Positions 20,450 to 32,826 of a DNA stretch of 64,000 nt are shown one piece after another. The notes under the pieces are model-generated. The model had not been told where the DNA came from, did no database searches, and saw nothing but the letters and a program-made list of their open reading frames with translations. The first letter of the stretch is position 1, and the number at the start of each line of letters is the position of its first letter. Source of the stretch: Plumapathes pennacea (Eukaryota > Cnidaria > Anthozoa > Antipatharia > Myriopathidae); assembly GCA_964036295.1 (NCBI GenBank), contig OZ038465.1:1699615-1763614 (forward strand), read 5' to 3'. The position numbers were made by a program, and so were the translations under genes.

Positions 20450-23400
20450 TTACTCACAATCAAAGACGGACGGGTTAAATGCGAGGGTCCTCTTTAACAT
20501 TACATTTCTGCTAAAACTGCGCTCTCCCTGAAAAAAAGAAAGATACAATACAGTCATGTGAGCATATGAAGCAACATTTGAATTTAAAGTGACAGGTGGG
20601 ATCTAAACATCTGCAACCTTGTGGCTACTTTTCAGGGATCAAGAAATTCATTGTGTTTATCTCAAACTACGATTGTAAGCACTATATCTAAGCAAAAAGC
20701 CTACTTTATTTCAACTGATATTGGATGAATAGTAAGTAACTGCCACATGGTCACAGTGAGGAGGCATCCATGCGCGCGTATTTTTGTTGTCAACCTCTAG
20801 TAAACTTCCTCTCGTGCCCTGGCACCATACCGGCTTGCGCGCACGGTTATCATCCGCTATACTGATCAGCTCTCGTGGAGGTAACCTAAAGGCTGATTCA
20901 CACGAGTAGAGCAAGCAACCAGTGCCCACTATAAAATTTGCGAAGCAAGCCGGAATGGAAACTTTTTCATTTCTTGCGCTTGCTTTACCGGCTGTGTCCT
21001 ACATCTTGTTTCAAAGGGTCATTACGCAAGATAAGACAGTGTAGAAGTCTGTGTTGAAGGTAATTTGCAAGACACTGACCTTGTTTGTAACATAGTTGTC
21101 CTGTGCTGTATTAGTGTTCTTATCTTTATATGTTGTTGTTGAACTTGTACCACCGGGCTTAGAAATGGTGCTCCCACACAGAGATACTTCGTCGTCACTA
21201 TCTGTTCCACTTCCTCCAAAAGGAGAAGTGCGTAGTTTTAGGGCCTGGCTGGACTTTACTTTGTAAACCTTGCGTGCCACGCTGCTGACCGTGTTATCTG
21301 CTCCACTTGACTGAGGCGATGACGTCTCTCTGTCTTTAGATAGCGGCCGTGACCTTTTCTTTGATCTGGTACGGTAGCCCTGAGAGGAAACACGTGACTT
21401 ACTCTCTCCCAAGTTGCAGTTTACCAAGCTGTTGGGTTCTTTTTCTTTCTCGAGCTTCTGCCTTTCATTGGTATACACGGTGCCAGGTGAGTCGTTCGTC
21501 AGATCAAACATGAAAATGTTCAGTGGATCGTCTTTGGATTTTTTCTTTGCACACGGAACGGCTGTTGAGATGAAATGAGAGAAATCAACTCAGTATCGCC
21601 GACTAACAGTTTTACAGGAAGAGCACTTTACAAACTTAGCGTACAAGACGGTGATCTTTCGGTTTGTGTCTCAGAAGACGTTATGTGCCATAGCGTTTGC
21701 TCACACATGTTTCGAGATACTTTTGTGCCATAAAAGCTACTGATGAAACACTATGATGGGCGAAGAGGCAAAGATTCCTGTTGAAAGTCCCTCGCACACT
21801 ACAGCTGCAGATAAAGTATACCTTTCTTGACGTCCTCTGAGTATTCTTCTTTGACTTTTACTTGAGGTAAAACAGTAGCCACAGGAGACTTCTTCTTTCG
21901 GCCGTTTCTCACCAAAAAGCTTACATCCAGCCGACCATTGGGGGACTTGAATGTCGCGTTAGGGATCTCGTGATTTGACGTAGAAGCTTCGAGTTCTATA
22001 AGAATATAAATTGAAAGTCGCTAAGAACCATTAAAAATTATTGAAACTTACTCTTCAAATAGTCAATTTGACAACACTAAAAACAAAATACAGTTAGAAT
22101 ACGTTTTTACTCCATCAGCTACAACCTATAACGGCTGCATGCATCAGTTGCCTTACGAAGCGGGCAACACTATTGATCTCCACAGTTATCATATGTTGTT
22201 ACATTTAATCAAGTCACTTCCTTCAAAACAGTATAGCTGATGAACACTGTACCTAAAACAGTGGAACTAAGACAAATACCATGTATCACGTTGTAAGCCG
22301 TTTTGCCCCGTTAACAGATTTTGACGTACCTTTGTGTGAATTCACCGCAGGTAGAGACGGCTGGATTGATTGCACTGGTGCCACGGTTGCTTGAAGAGGA
22401 ATTGTTTGAACAGTCAGTCTCTCTGACATATCCAGAATAGGTCTTTCAGAAACTCTTTGTGCAAATCCAGAGGGATGAATTGGATGTGGGTTATACTCCA
22501 ACTCCTGCAAACGTTCATGTGAGTAGTGTGCAAGCTGCTGCATGATTTCACGCGGTGCACTCGCTGGCTCTGTCAGCTGTGAAGGATGATGAAGCCTCGG
22601 AGGAGGAGGAGGTGCAGGAGGCTCTGTGTGGCTTAAACTGATCTGACGATGATGCACTGGAAAGTCGTCTGACTGCCTTAACATTCTACAGTCACTGTAA
22701 TATGGGACGCTGTGCGGTGTAGGAGGCAGTTTGTTTGGCTCATTAGCTAGCATGCGGGCGTTGTTGATTTGGCTGCTCATTTGGGCACCGTCCTGAGGAG
22801 GTTTTCCTGGCTTCTCCATCAATAAGTTAGAGCAGGTGCTACCCGCTCCATTTAAATGGAGGTTTTTGTCACTGCAGCCCCTATTAAGGAGAGCTTGTTG
22901 CTGCATGCTTATTTCCCGTAGCTTTTCTAGTAGCTGGGCTTCATGCTTAAGCAAGCTCGCCTCCTTCTCCAAGCCTTTCCTTTCACGCGCCTTGTAGTCT
23001 TCCAACTGATCACGAAGTATCTTGACCTCCGTGCTTTGTTCCACTAACTTCTCGTTTTGCTGTCGAGCGACAAAATAAAGCGTTAGCGATCAAATGCAAC
23101 TGGCTGGCGAAATTTAAGGAGAACAACAAATTGCACCCTAAAATTACCCGTTAAAATTATCCATGCATGTACACTGGAGTGTGCTCTTCTGCATGTTTCG
23201 CTACAAAACACCAGCAAATTGTCCATATATACATAGATAGCGTTACAAGTCACTCCAGATGCAAGGCCCACAGACGAAACGTCCAGGACTTACCTTTGCA
23301 ACTTCTTCCTTTATTATTTGATTTTCCTTTATTTCATTCCGCAATTCACTAAAGTTGTCCAGTAGGTCTTCCTTCACTGCAAAGTCAGATGTGACGGATG

Positions 23401-25405
23401 ACTAGGTATCGACCCATGTGACGAAATGTAAACTATAATGTGTTAACGAAATTAACAACAACATTTTTGAACGAAGTAACCGGCATAAAACTATTTTCGA
23501 GAGTAACTCACACTACGTGGTTAATACGTTATGACTAGCAAAAAATGTACGTATAACAACATACTTACACTTTGATATCAGAGTTGTCGACTGATCTGCT
23601 GCGCATGCCATCTGCTCTGCTTTTGCTGTTAAAGTTAGGTCCATGTTGATCTTGAATGAATCAAGGGCCGACTTAACCTGTCCCGAGCAAGAAAATTGGA
23701 GGACAAGCAGTCCAACTATTGAACACCTGTAAATGTATGACACCTTTAATATCGAAAAAATACCCGTCAAAAGGGAGTTTATGTCCCTTATTTTATGGTG
23801 TTTTTTATATCCACGGTTTACAAAATTAAGGTAAAATCAGTTATAATTCTTATTCTGATCAGCAAGATCCGACCGCGTTTGCCACGTGAGAAAAACTAAC
23901 CTTAGCTCTGTTGAGTCATATATACTAGTTTACGCTGTCGATCAAACCCTATACACGATTGCACACGTGTTACCTCTTTTGTGTAATCTTTGAGTAGGTT
24001 TATGAAGTTGTCAAGCACGTCTCTGAAACAGAACAGGAGGGCATGCATGTTATGGCTGATAACTATAATGCACAATTTTGGCAATATGGAAAGCAGAAGA
24101 GGCAGCGAGTGGTGTCTTGGAAAAGGGCATTTTAGCCTGCAGTGCAGGTGCTCCGTGACAAAATTGGACGAAGGGGACGGGGGTGGGTTCCTACCCACCC
24201 CCGTCCCCTTCGTCACATTTTTGTCACATCCAACTTATGTAGGCCATCCCCTCAGCTAACAGAGTTCTGCTGATAAACTGTGTAAAAACAGAACTTTGAT
24301 ACTAGAACTGAACTTTGAGCCCCGTTGTAGACCGATATTGCGATTAAATGTACAGTCCATAAAGGTGTGTGCTATTTAATATAAGAAGACTTACTTTTCA
24401 TCTCTCTCAGCGGTTCGTCTCTTCTGTCCCTCGATGAATTCCTTGTAATTTACTGCGAAGTTCTTTTGCTGAGGCGGTTTGTCGAAGTCAGGGAAGAGTG
24501 GTGGTTTGCTCATGTACTTCATGTAATATTTTTTAGGTTCATCCTAATGAGTGTAAAAAGTTTGTGTTTAAATATTAGCCATCAGTTTAAAATCTCGAAG
24601 CTTTCTCAATCACACTAGTTCGCACTGCTTTGTTTCTCACTGTGTTTAAAATCGTTGTCGGGTATTACAATTAATTACAATGAGTGAGCTACAGTAGTAA
24701 ACAAGCCAATTGTTTCGCTACAGGAAAGTTTAAAAGTTGGCTAAACAAACCCACCTCATTCATTTGTTGCGAGTTTGTATGCACATTCCACCCATCAAAC
24801 AAACTGTTCCCCTTCTGCTGTGAATACTTGGTTTGTGAAAATAGCTCCATGGAACTGTGCTGAGACCCTTGAGAGCACGAAGCTGCTTGGCTGTATTGCT
24901 GGCTTTCCCACATGTCTCGGCTGTCACGGAATAAACATTTACATTTTGACATTAATTATCAAGCAATTAGACCGTCAGGCATACCTTTAATTTTGATTTT
25001 ACCCAGGCGGTCTAAAAATCTTGAGTTTCCGTCCTCTTCCAACCCCCATCATTTTTTATCGAACTATACTAATTTCCAAAATAATGGTTTACTCGAGCAA
25101 AGCTTCAGTGCTCAGGACTTGTTTTGAACATCAGTAATTGTGACGGAAGAAAAAGTAGCAATTGAACGATTGGTTTTGCAATATTTCACGAACTAAAATT
25201 TGATGAAACCTCGTTTCAGAAATTAATTGAATAAACTTACCAAGGATTTGGGTTGAACAGCTCTCGAGCAGAAACAACATTCTGAATTTGAGGCAACATC
25301 TTGAAAGGCGAGTTTCTCTCAACTCCAAGCAAACAAGAAGAGAGAATATCCCGAATATTGAATGAAAAAAAGCACAGACCAAACCGTTGTAAAATAAATT
25401 TCAAA
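20450..25405 (-). CDS. IHO1: IHO1-like meiotic coiled-coil protein (CCDC36)
   Basis: Ten exons, all with GT/AG ends and consistent phases: 25241-25405, 24755-24920, 24395-24543, 23974-24022, 23569-23677, 23294-23376, 22330-23059, 21822-21995, 21080-21561, 20450-20527. About 690 residues from MLPQIQ (ATG 25299). The frame is open further upstream, with SFNIRDILS resembling the vertebrate IHO1 N-terminus, so a start or small exon before 25405 is probable. Order: Ser/Gln-rich head with SMELFSQTKYSQQ; PLFPDFDKPP block and basic helix; coiled coil (exons 4-7, about residues 125-270); long disordered, Pro-rich then basic tail; acidic GTDSDDE; end PSVFDCE. In mammals IHO1 binds HORMAD1 and organises REC114/MEI4 for meiotic double-strand breaks. 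The last exon is the least certain. Confidence 0.68.
24155..24227. repeat. Long near-perfect hairpin in an IHO1 intron
   Basis: Arms 24168-24187 and 24194-24213 are perfect 20-bp inverted repeats (ACGAAGGGGACGGGGGTGGG) with a 6-nt TTCCTA loop. The pairing continues outward with mismatches through GTGACAAAAT. The G-rich arm could also form a quadruplex. Confidence 0.85.
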
Positions 25406-25822
25406 CTGAACTAATCCAGGCTGCGGCGCGCCGAAAGGCGGGAAAGTTTCCCGCCGTGAGGCCGTCCATGGTCACAATGGTCACATAATACTCAGGAGGG
25501 GAGGGAGGGGACAAAACTGGACCGAGTGCGGAGTAAGGATAATAAAATGCAAGAAGAACAGTCAACGATGAGTTTCGACGTGGAGACACGAGAGGGTTCA
25601 AAAGAGTCAATAACTGGGCCATCGTCAAATAATTAAAAATCCTGTTGATTATTAATTCTATAATCCGCTAATGAACGTCGCCTTTGTTTAGGTTTACAGC
25701 GCGACGCTTCCTGATTGGTCACCTTCCATCTGTCACAACTCGACTCCGTGGTTACTAACACAAACAGTGGACAGGAATGGAACGAATTGTGTGAAAAACA
25801 GCTCAGTTTTAAGGATCAAAAC
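25406..25822. promoter_or_regulatory. Divergent promoter of IHO1-like and CIMIP7 genes with palindromic E2F-type site
   Basis: About 400 bp between the two divergent coding regions. GGCGGGAAAGTTTCCCGCC at 25437-25455 is a perfect palindrome around a G, with each half matching the E2F consensus TTTCCCGCC. An inverted CCAAT (ATTGG) lies at about 25714. It overlaps a short minus-strand ORF (ATG 25622) that ends at a stop before the IHO1 frame and is probably untranslated leader. Confidence 0.5.
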
Positions 25823-28800
25823 ATGACTGGAGTGTACAACAGGGAAATTGCTGGTAGCTGGGTAAGTGGTACTGCGATCCGTTCACGATTTTTAATCAGA
25901 AGCCGTGAATTTTGTTACGACAACTGACACCGAAGGCGAATTTTACAAGTTTCCAACAGGTTTCCACGGCCATTTTCGGAGTCAAACTCGCTTGGAATAC
26001 ACTGTTCCTTATCGCCAAAGAGCCAAGCCTCCTCCTCCACAAAAATTCCTTGATAAGGCGAAGGTAAATAGCGTAGAACTAGAAACCTTAAGTTATGAGT
26101 ACTCCTAACAGCTGCTCGTGATTGCCTACAGGAGTTCGAAATCTTAATATGATATGAATCTAGCAGATGTTTGGTCCGTTTCTGTTCATTTGCCATGGAT
26201 ATAGATTTTAAATACATAGAAGCTTGCAGAGAAACGAAAATCGGCTAATGTGATATACTTTATAACGATGAATTTGTAATCGAATTTAAAGTAGTTTGTA
26301 CAATATATAATTAGTCTCTCGGGATATTTAGAAGTGTCGACCGACATCAACGCGCGGATCAAGATAACTAATAGAACTATGATAGACAGGACTATGATAT
26401 GTATAAACAAGCCAAAAAACGTCAATCCCGGAAAGCGGGAGCACATGCATCATATTCGATCTGAAAAATCAATAGTTATATACTATCAACCCCCCCTCCC
26501 CCTCCAGACCTGTGTAAAGGGAAAAAGTGGCACTTCAGTTTGTCTTAGTAAGTGTGCAAAGCAAACAATATTTACAGACAAATACATGCCAAGGGACAGC
26601 CAGATTGACTTCCACCTTTAAATAACTAGCAAGAGTTTTGGGATTTAAGTCCCAGACCAGGAAGTGGCAGGAATGAAAATTTAATAGTCAAATCTCAAGA
26701 TTTTTTCTGGGGGTAGCATGTCCCCTCCCCCTTCTAGAAGCATGCAAATTTAAAATCTGGTCAAATTCTCTCCTGGGATCTGCTCATGACCATACATAAT
26801 TTGTCAAGAACATCACAAAGAAAAATTTACAGTCGAACTCCGCTACTTTGAAGTCCTACAGGACATGAAAAAATGCTTGAAATAGTGGGGTTTTGAAATA
26901 ACCAAATTTGTCAGGCAAGTCAAGCTAATCCAGGGGGATTTGGCTTGACTTTGAAATAACAGGGACTTAATTTGAATGAACCCAGTTCAAAATAGCGGGT
27001 TCGACTGCAGTGGCTGATTTGGGGGGCAGGGGCCCCTGTTTCGTCTGGGTCTGGGATTTTTTTAGACAACGTAGACCTGTACAATGGTATACAGGTCAGT
27101 TCTTTTCTTTTCTTTTTTTTGTTGCTGTTTCTATCAATCAATTCAGAACTTTTGTTCAGTTTCATTACCAGTAATATTATTGTAAAGAAAATTGAGAATT
27201 TGAGAAATATAGGCAGCAATGTGGAATGACTGCTTTGTGAGAGCAGCACTCTGAAGCCCATCCGGCCCGGGATCCCCGGCCCAGGCATAATTGTGTAACT
27301 GTGTTGCAAAATCTGTCTGAAAAGAACCTTAGAGCCAGTGAGAGAAATTGGGTTTGTTGCTCAACGTAAACTGTATATCTAAACTTTTTAAGTGTTCTGT
27401 TCAATGCGGTGCCGAACTTACCGGCAGTACCTGAAAGATAAATTTCCTTTCAAAACCTCAATATTTGTGACCTATTCAATCTGCTTGTTGCACCTGCTTA
27501 ATGGTCTAAAAATGCAGGAAATCGCTGTTTTAGGAGGTCTATATTTCAAAATTTTCCAGACCCCCCTAGCGGCTCATGCCTATAGTGGCACTCGGCCCCC
27601 CCTTTCTCAATTTCCTGGATCCGCCGCTGGACTGTATTGCTTTGTAAAATAACTATGATAATATGTAAGATGAGAGTATGTTACACACTGACATGGTATG
27701 TGATGCATTTTATTGACTAATTATTTTATAAGAGAATTATATAATGCGTTCCCGTGTAAAAATGTAGCCTCATCTTGGGAGAACATGAATAGTGTAGGGA
27801 AACCATGCGGCCTCTTAAATAAAACATGGTTTCCCCATTTTGTGACTGTTACGTTCTGAAATGCAGCTGGCATAGCTGTGCACAGGAGATACCTAACAGG
27901 TCTTTTTTGTCATCAGGAGCGATCAAACAAGCACTTGTTTTCTAGACATGACAACCGGAACATCCACAGTGACATGGGAGATTTGGAGACATATTTTGGC
28001 TTAGTAAGTTGCAGAACTTGTTCCAAACATTTTGCAATAGTATTCAATTCTATGTACGTAGACTCTGAATATTGATTTGTCTACCCACCCAGTTGGGTTT
28101 GGCATTACTTTTTGTTGGCATTACTTTTTCTTTTCTTTATTCCCTTTTGCACTTTCCAAATTTTCAGTAACACCTGAGGGGGGGGGGGGGGGGCTACTTG
28201 ACTAAAGTTTAGATAGGGAGGTGTCGCTGATGCCCTCAAACTAATACCTATAGGCAGTACTACCCAAACTTCAGTCAAGTACCCCTAAAACATAGAACCC
28301 TGAAAACCATACCATTTCAAGTGGAATATCCCTACAAAGGGGGAAGGGGCGGGAGGGCAATTATGCCAGCTGTGTTATGATGGCAGGCCAGTTGGGTGTA
28401 TTTAGTATATGCTCATCTAAACTACAAAATCCTGATTTATATAGTTCCAGTGTAGTCAGGACAGACTGGGCGATTTATGATCTCAGGGTCAAAATTTAAT
28501 AATTCAGATAATATTGCTTACTTTGTGTTATTTTCATCCTTCCTCGCAGGGTCTTGGCAAACGGAAATACGGGAGCTCCAACTCCAGCGTCACCACACAA
28601 CACACCAAAAGCACCCAAAACCTAACGACTTGGAGAGGAAACGAATCTAAAGAAATGCTCTCAACCTATCGCTCACATTTCGAAACTACGTCTTCCATTC
28701 CCGCTCGTCCAAACGAAAGCGAGCCGGTCCATGTTCGGGGCAATACGACGTTACGACGAAGACACTTTCGGGCATGTTCGGCTCCTCCGTCGCAGCGTCG

Positions 28801-29002
28801 GACAGCTCCGTTATTGGCCTGGAACGAACCCGACGAGTCTTATTATTCCAAGCCAGGAGTGGGGTTACGGCAACAAGGCTCGTTACACAGGCTGAGTCAC
28901 TCGACGAGTTCACCTTTTGCACAGACTGCACCGGCCATAGCGCCTTCAACGCAGAACTACACAGTATCAGAAACAGTTACTCCACTGAACTGTACCGCAT
29001 AA
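25823..29002 (+). CDS. CIMIP7: Ciliary microtubule inner protein 7 (C3orf84 orthologue)
   Basis: Four exons: 25823-25868, 25900-26063, 27917-28003, 28550-29002, about 249 residues. Exon 1 encodes MTGVYNREIAGSW. A strong GTAAGT donor at 25862 would throw exon 2 out of frame (Lys-Pro-stop), so the in-frame donor must be the weaker GTACTG at 25869. Conserved blocks: GFHGHFRSQTRLEY, AKPPPPQKFLDKAK, then KHLFSRHDN-R and FGLGLGKRK. Human C3orf84 has GFYGHYRSQ, AKPQPP.VFLQ, FFSKHDNR and GIGRRK in the same order, as I recall it. The family lies inside axonemal doublet microtubules. The C-terminal 150 residues are disordered and not conserved. It is head to head with the IHO1-like gene. Confidence 0.78.
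26828..27007. mobile_element. Mariner-like MITE in CIMIP7 intron 2
   Basis: Inverted ends CAGTCGAACTCCGCTACTTT (from 26830) and the complement of AAAATAGCGGGTTCGACTG (to 27007). A TA precedes the left end; the right-hand TA is lost. No coding capacity. Confidence 0.6.
27003..27634. mobile_element. DNA-transposon remnant, CAGTGGC... ends
   Basis: 27008-27629 starts CAGTGGCTGATTTGG and ends CCTGGATCCGCCGCTG, which read as degenerate inverted ends of the common CAGNGGCGGATCCAGG type. GACTG flanks both sides (27003-27007, 27630-27634). The left copy is also the terminus of the neighbouring mariner-like MITE, so the duplication may be fortuitous. Confidence 0.4.
28177..28345. mobile_element. Probable MITE with G run and internal inverted repeat
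   Basis: A run of about 17 G is followed by TACTTGACTAAAGTTT, and about 60 bp on by AAACTTCAGTCAAGTA, an inverted pair. It resembles in style the G-run MITE at 6168. Boundaries unclear. It sits in CIMIP7 intron 3. Confidence 0.4.
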
Positions 29003-29911
29003 ATGAAAAAGATAGATATATGTAAATTCGATGACTGAAGAGGAATAATGCAATAAGAATAACGAAGTTTTTGTAGTGAAATAATGGCCTTGGTTTTTCA
29101 GGAGTAACGGAATTGCGGCGTTTCCTTTGGAAATTTACCTTAGAATACAATGTAATTTTGTGAAACGGATAACAATGAGATTTTCTGGGCTGAAACATTT
29201 AATAATGTAATAAGGGAAAAGTTAAAGCTGAAATTATGGAATAATTTACACTTCATTATTCGTCCTCTTCAGTATTCGAATGTAAATGTCTCAAAGCCTC
29301 TGGGAACAACGGTTGAAAATCTCACTTCCCTGTCTTGACCTCATTGGCTACTCGGCGAGTAAAATATTTTGGCAGCCCTTCATTATATAACAGTGTCGGC
29401 CATGATTAGTACAGTGTAGCGGGGGTATAGCTGCTTTCCGGCTTTTTGTAACTTTCGATTTGTCCCGCGTGGTGGATCTTAATAGTCACAATTTTTCCCG
29501 AGATAATTAGGTGACAGTTTGACAGACGAATTATGTCGAGATGGTTAGCAATTGATGCTATTACAAAGAGAAAAATATTGGACACGCTGTTTTTAAATAT
29601 TATCTAACCCTACAAATAAAAGATACTTAAATCAGGTCACTGTGTCGATCGGTTCTGTTTGGTGGCGCGGAAGCTTGGGTACGAGGCCACCTGCCAGCCC
29701 GGTTCACAAAGCCTTGTGGTTAATCCAAGGCGGAAGTTCATGAGAGTGTGCCAAATATTGATAGATGAATCTGTACAGGACATAATTTCCTACTACACAA
29801 GCAAGCGGGAATGAATGAACTGCTAAGACCATCGATAACCTGGTTTCTACAGTATTCGTTCTACACAAGGGGTTATATTAATTTTAGGACTCTAATAGAC
29901 TCTTAACGAAT
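29003..29911. other. CIMIP7 3' flank and kinase gene promoter region
   Basis: No gene seen. An inverted CCAAT (ATTGG) near 29343 and a TATATAA at about 29385 could belong to the promoter of the kinase gene starting at 29912. Confidence 0.3.
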
Positions 29912-32826
29912 ATGAGTAAGCTTAACACTGCCGAGCCTGAAGAAGACCGTATCAGAAGTTTGCGGGAACAACTTGAGGCGTTGCAGCCAGGCAGGTCAGA
30001 TGAATGGCAATCGAATGAGACGACCGAGCCGCTTTCTGCTGCACTTGTTCCACCACTCGACCTTGGATGCAGTCCAAATGAGCAGGTCGACCAAAGTCAA
30101 GCTTCCAAGCTACCATCCACGCCTTCAAAATCTCCCGGGAGCTCTCCTTCAGCTGTGAGTAATGAGCAGGATTTCAGGGATGCAAATCCGAGTGCTGGTC
30201 GTGACTATAGACGTAGTAAAGCAGATAGTTGCCCCGTTCGTCAGGGACAAGAGCAATCCTCAGACTTAAGCAATGAAGCCTGGGGCCCAAGAAGTCTTCC
30301 CCTTTCCAGTGCATCGAGCCAAGACAGCTACATTTGGAGCCGTTCTGCTAGTTATTCCGAGATTCCAAGTTCTTTGGCAATTCTTGAAGGACAACACATC
30401 ATCCCTCCACTCAAGGTAAGTGGACTGCAGGAACTAGTGAGACTGCATAGGGCGGGATGAGGCCGACCACGAAAGCCATATGAAATGTGTTGAAACTCTG
30501 CTGTAAAACACTGTGGGTTAGACTGGCTTTGTAGTGGTTATTAGGCTCGTTATTTATTCTGCTTTCCGTCTCCCATTCAACCGAACGAACAACATAAACA
30601 AGCGACAGTGTATTATTAAAATACACACTGCATGTCTGTATTATATGCTAATAAATAATCTTGAGGGTAAATCTGGGTTGTCTAAACTCTTGCATTCTCG
30701 AGTAAGACTCAATTTCATTTTATTCGCACTGCAGATACGTCAAAAAGACTATCGATGGAAATGGCAGATTCCTTCTAAGACATAAAATTACACGTTAGAT
30801 TGAACTCAGCAAAGTTGGTGCATACATATAAAATTACAGTTCTTGTGTCCGTTTGATTGACAGGCAGGCGGCGTTTCACGCTGTCTATATACTGTCCCAG
30901 AATCAATCAGTTAAATTATTAACTTCTTCAAACTAGTGAATAATCTCACTGCAAGTTGTTTTTAACACTGCAGAAAACGTTTGACATTTTTGATGACCGT
31001 TTCGACGAGGATATCCATTGGTACAAATGGACTTCACTCGGTGAAGGAGCATTTGGTCAGTGCTATTTAGCAAGCGAGAAAAAAGAAGACAGCAAAAGAC
31101 CTCTATTCTGTGTAAAGACATGCAAGTACCGTGATGATGAAGTCCTTGCTTTAAAATTAGCAAGAGAGAACAACATAGCGGAGATTGTGGAGTTCTACGG
31201 GGCAACAATTACACCGAAAGAGAGCGGAAACGAAGTGTGTATATTCATGGAATTCATGAAAGGTGGGTTAGCTTGAGATGCGGAGTTACGAGTGATGGAA
31301 TATAGTTCAAGAAGTTCAAGAATATAGTTCAAGAGGCCAGAGAGGCAAACAGATAGAAACGGAACAGATGTGGGGGGGGGGCTAGTTGTACAGCGCAAAC
31401 ATTTGCTTATCTTCACATTTTTATACTTTCAGGTGGCAGCATAGCAGATATAGTGAATTGTAACCGTGAGAAGTTCCCCAATCAGCGACCAATGATACCA
31501 GTGCAGTATGCATTAGATTATCAAAAGGACGTTCTTGCAGCTCTGACATTCACGCACGAGAAGGGACTGGTACATAATGACGTTAAAGGTGCGGTACTGT
31601 TTTTAGTTCATTATTTTTATCTTTAAGCTTGCGGCACAAGCACAAAAGCAAGTATAAGTGCAAGCACAAGAGATGCAAGTTCACGTGAAAACGGGCGACG
31701 CAAGCACAAAGACACACTGCCCTGGAAGGAAATATTTTAATCCTTGTAGGGTGCATGCTTAGGTCTCAGCTCACTAACATAATTAGTTAGTTTCCTGGAA
31801 GTTAACAAACTTACGTTCCAAATGCAATCCCACAGTAGAAAAAGCGCTATATTTAAGACATTTTTTAATTAGTATTAAAATGCAATGTTTCAATGTATCT
31901 GAATTAACTGGTCTTTTGACATTCTTCACGCAGGAGCAAACGTCCTGCTGGATGAATATACCTTACACGCGAAATTAGCGGACTTTGGTTCTGCAACGAG
32001 TCACCACGTAAGCCTCGTTGTAATTTGTATTCTTTCCATTGAGTTCTTAATACATTAACTTGACTCAGCTATCGAATCCGTTAGTAACAACTCTTATTAC
32101 GCCCCTTTCTCACTAGCATTCCAGTTACAGCTTTGACATCTGGGCCGCTGGATGTTTTCTGATAGAAATGCTTGAAGGAAACAGACCAACTCAGCTTCTA
32201 GCTCAGGTATGAACTTCTGCTGCTTCTGCTGACTGGCGTGGGTGGGTGGGGGCATTTTCGCCATCCTTCAATTCTCAATAGGGTATGAATGAACAGCCAA
32301 AAAGCTGACCGGTGAAAACCTTTTTATAGATCTGCCCCTGTGGTGGTTCGATGCCGCTGTAAACGAAGGGAGCATCTGAGAAAAGAAAATTGTTGAAAAA
32401 GGTATCCAATTTTGAAGGAATAATAAGGGTTTTGCTCGTTCTACACATGACAGTGTCTGAACTCCACCTGAAAGTCAGCCTTTCACTGTACACCTGTGGA
32501 TCTAAAGTTCCACGCAAAACTGGACATGCCAATAGAGATAGAAATGGTGTACTATCACCACTCTATTCTCTCATACGTCATATTTCATTTCATGCTATTA
32601 TTGTTGTCTTTACTGCCTGACCACCAGCTCTTCTTGTGTGTCAAAAAGTTATTTGTTTGTTCAACTTGGCTCTGATTGGGTATTCTGTTCGTGACAGACC
32701 AAAAGAAGGACTCCCTACTCTGGGCCGTTTCCTGTGTGCGCTGGAGAAAAGGAGCGGCATGTCTTATCGATGTGTTTCTCCAGGAAACATACAGCCAAAG
32801 AAATTCTTCGATATCTTCGAGCCTGA
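29912..32826 (+). CDS. MAP3K-like (STE11 group) kinase gene lacking the activation segment
   Basis: Six exons: 29912-30415, 30974-31262, 31433-31588, 31934-32007, 32117-32206, 32698-32826; all phases fit, 413 residues. Residues 1-168 are Ser/Pro-rich and disordered. The kinase domain begins WTSLGEGAFGQCYLA (Gly loop), then FCVKTCK (beta-3 Lys), MEFMKGGSIADIV (hinge), GLVHNDVKGANVLL (catalytic loop with Asp, Lys and Asn, but HND in place of HRD) and LADFGSAT. It jumps directly from DFGSATSHH to SSYSFDIWAAGCFLIEML, so the P+1 loop and APE motif (about 25-30 residues) are absent. The intron there is only 109 bp and holds no exon. The final exon supplies the C-lobe end (HVLSMCFSRKHTAKEILRYL). It may be a pseudokinase or a decaying gene. 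AATAAA lies near 33142. Confidence 0.65.
31625..31735. repeat. GCAAGCACAA-type dispersed repeat in kinase intron
   Basis: Several copies of CAAGCACAA-like words, then GTTCACGTGAAAACGGGCGACGC. This looks like a fragment of a dispersed element; no ends or target duplication are visible. Confidence 0.35.

Noticed and set aside
20171..20497. 108-codon plus-strand frame
   Set aside because: Starts with GTG, has no family match, and its end is antisense to the predicted last exon of the IHO1-like gene.
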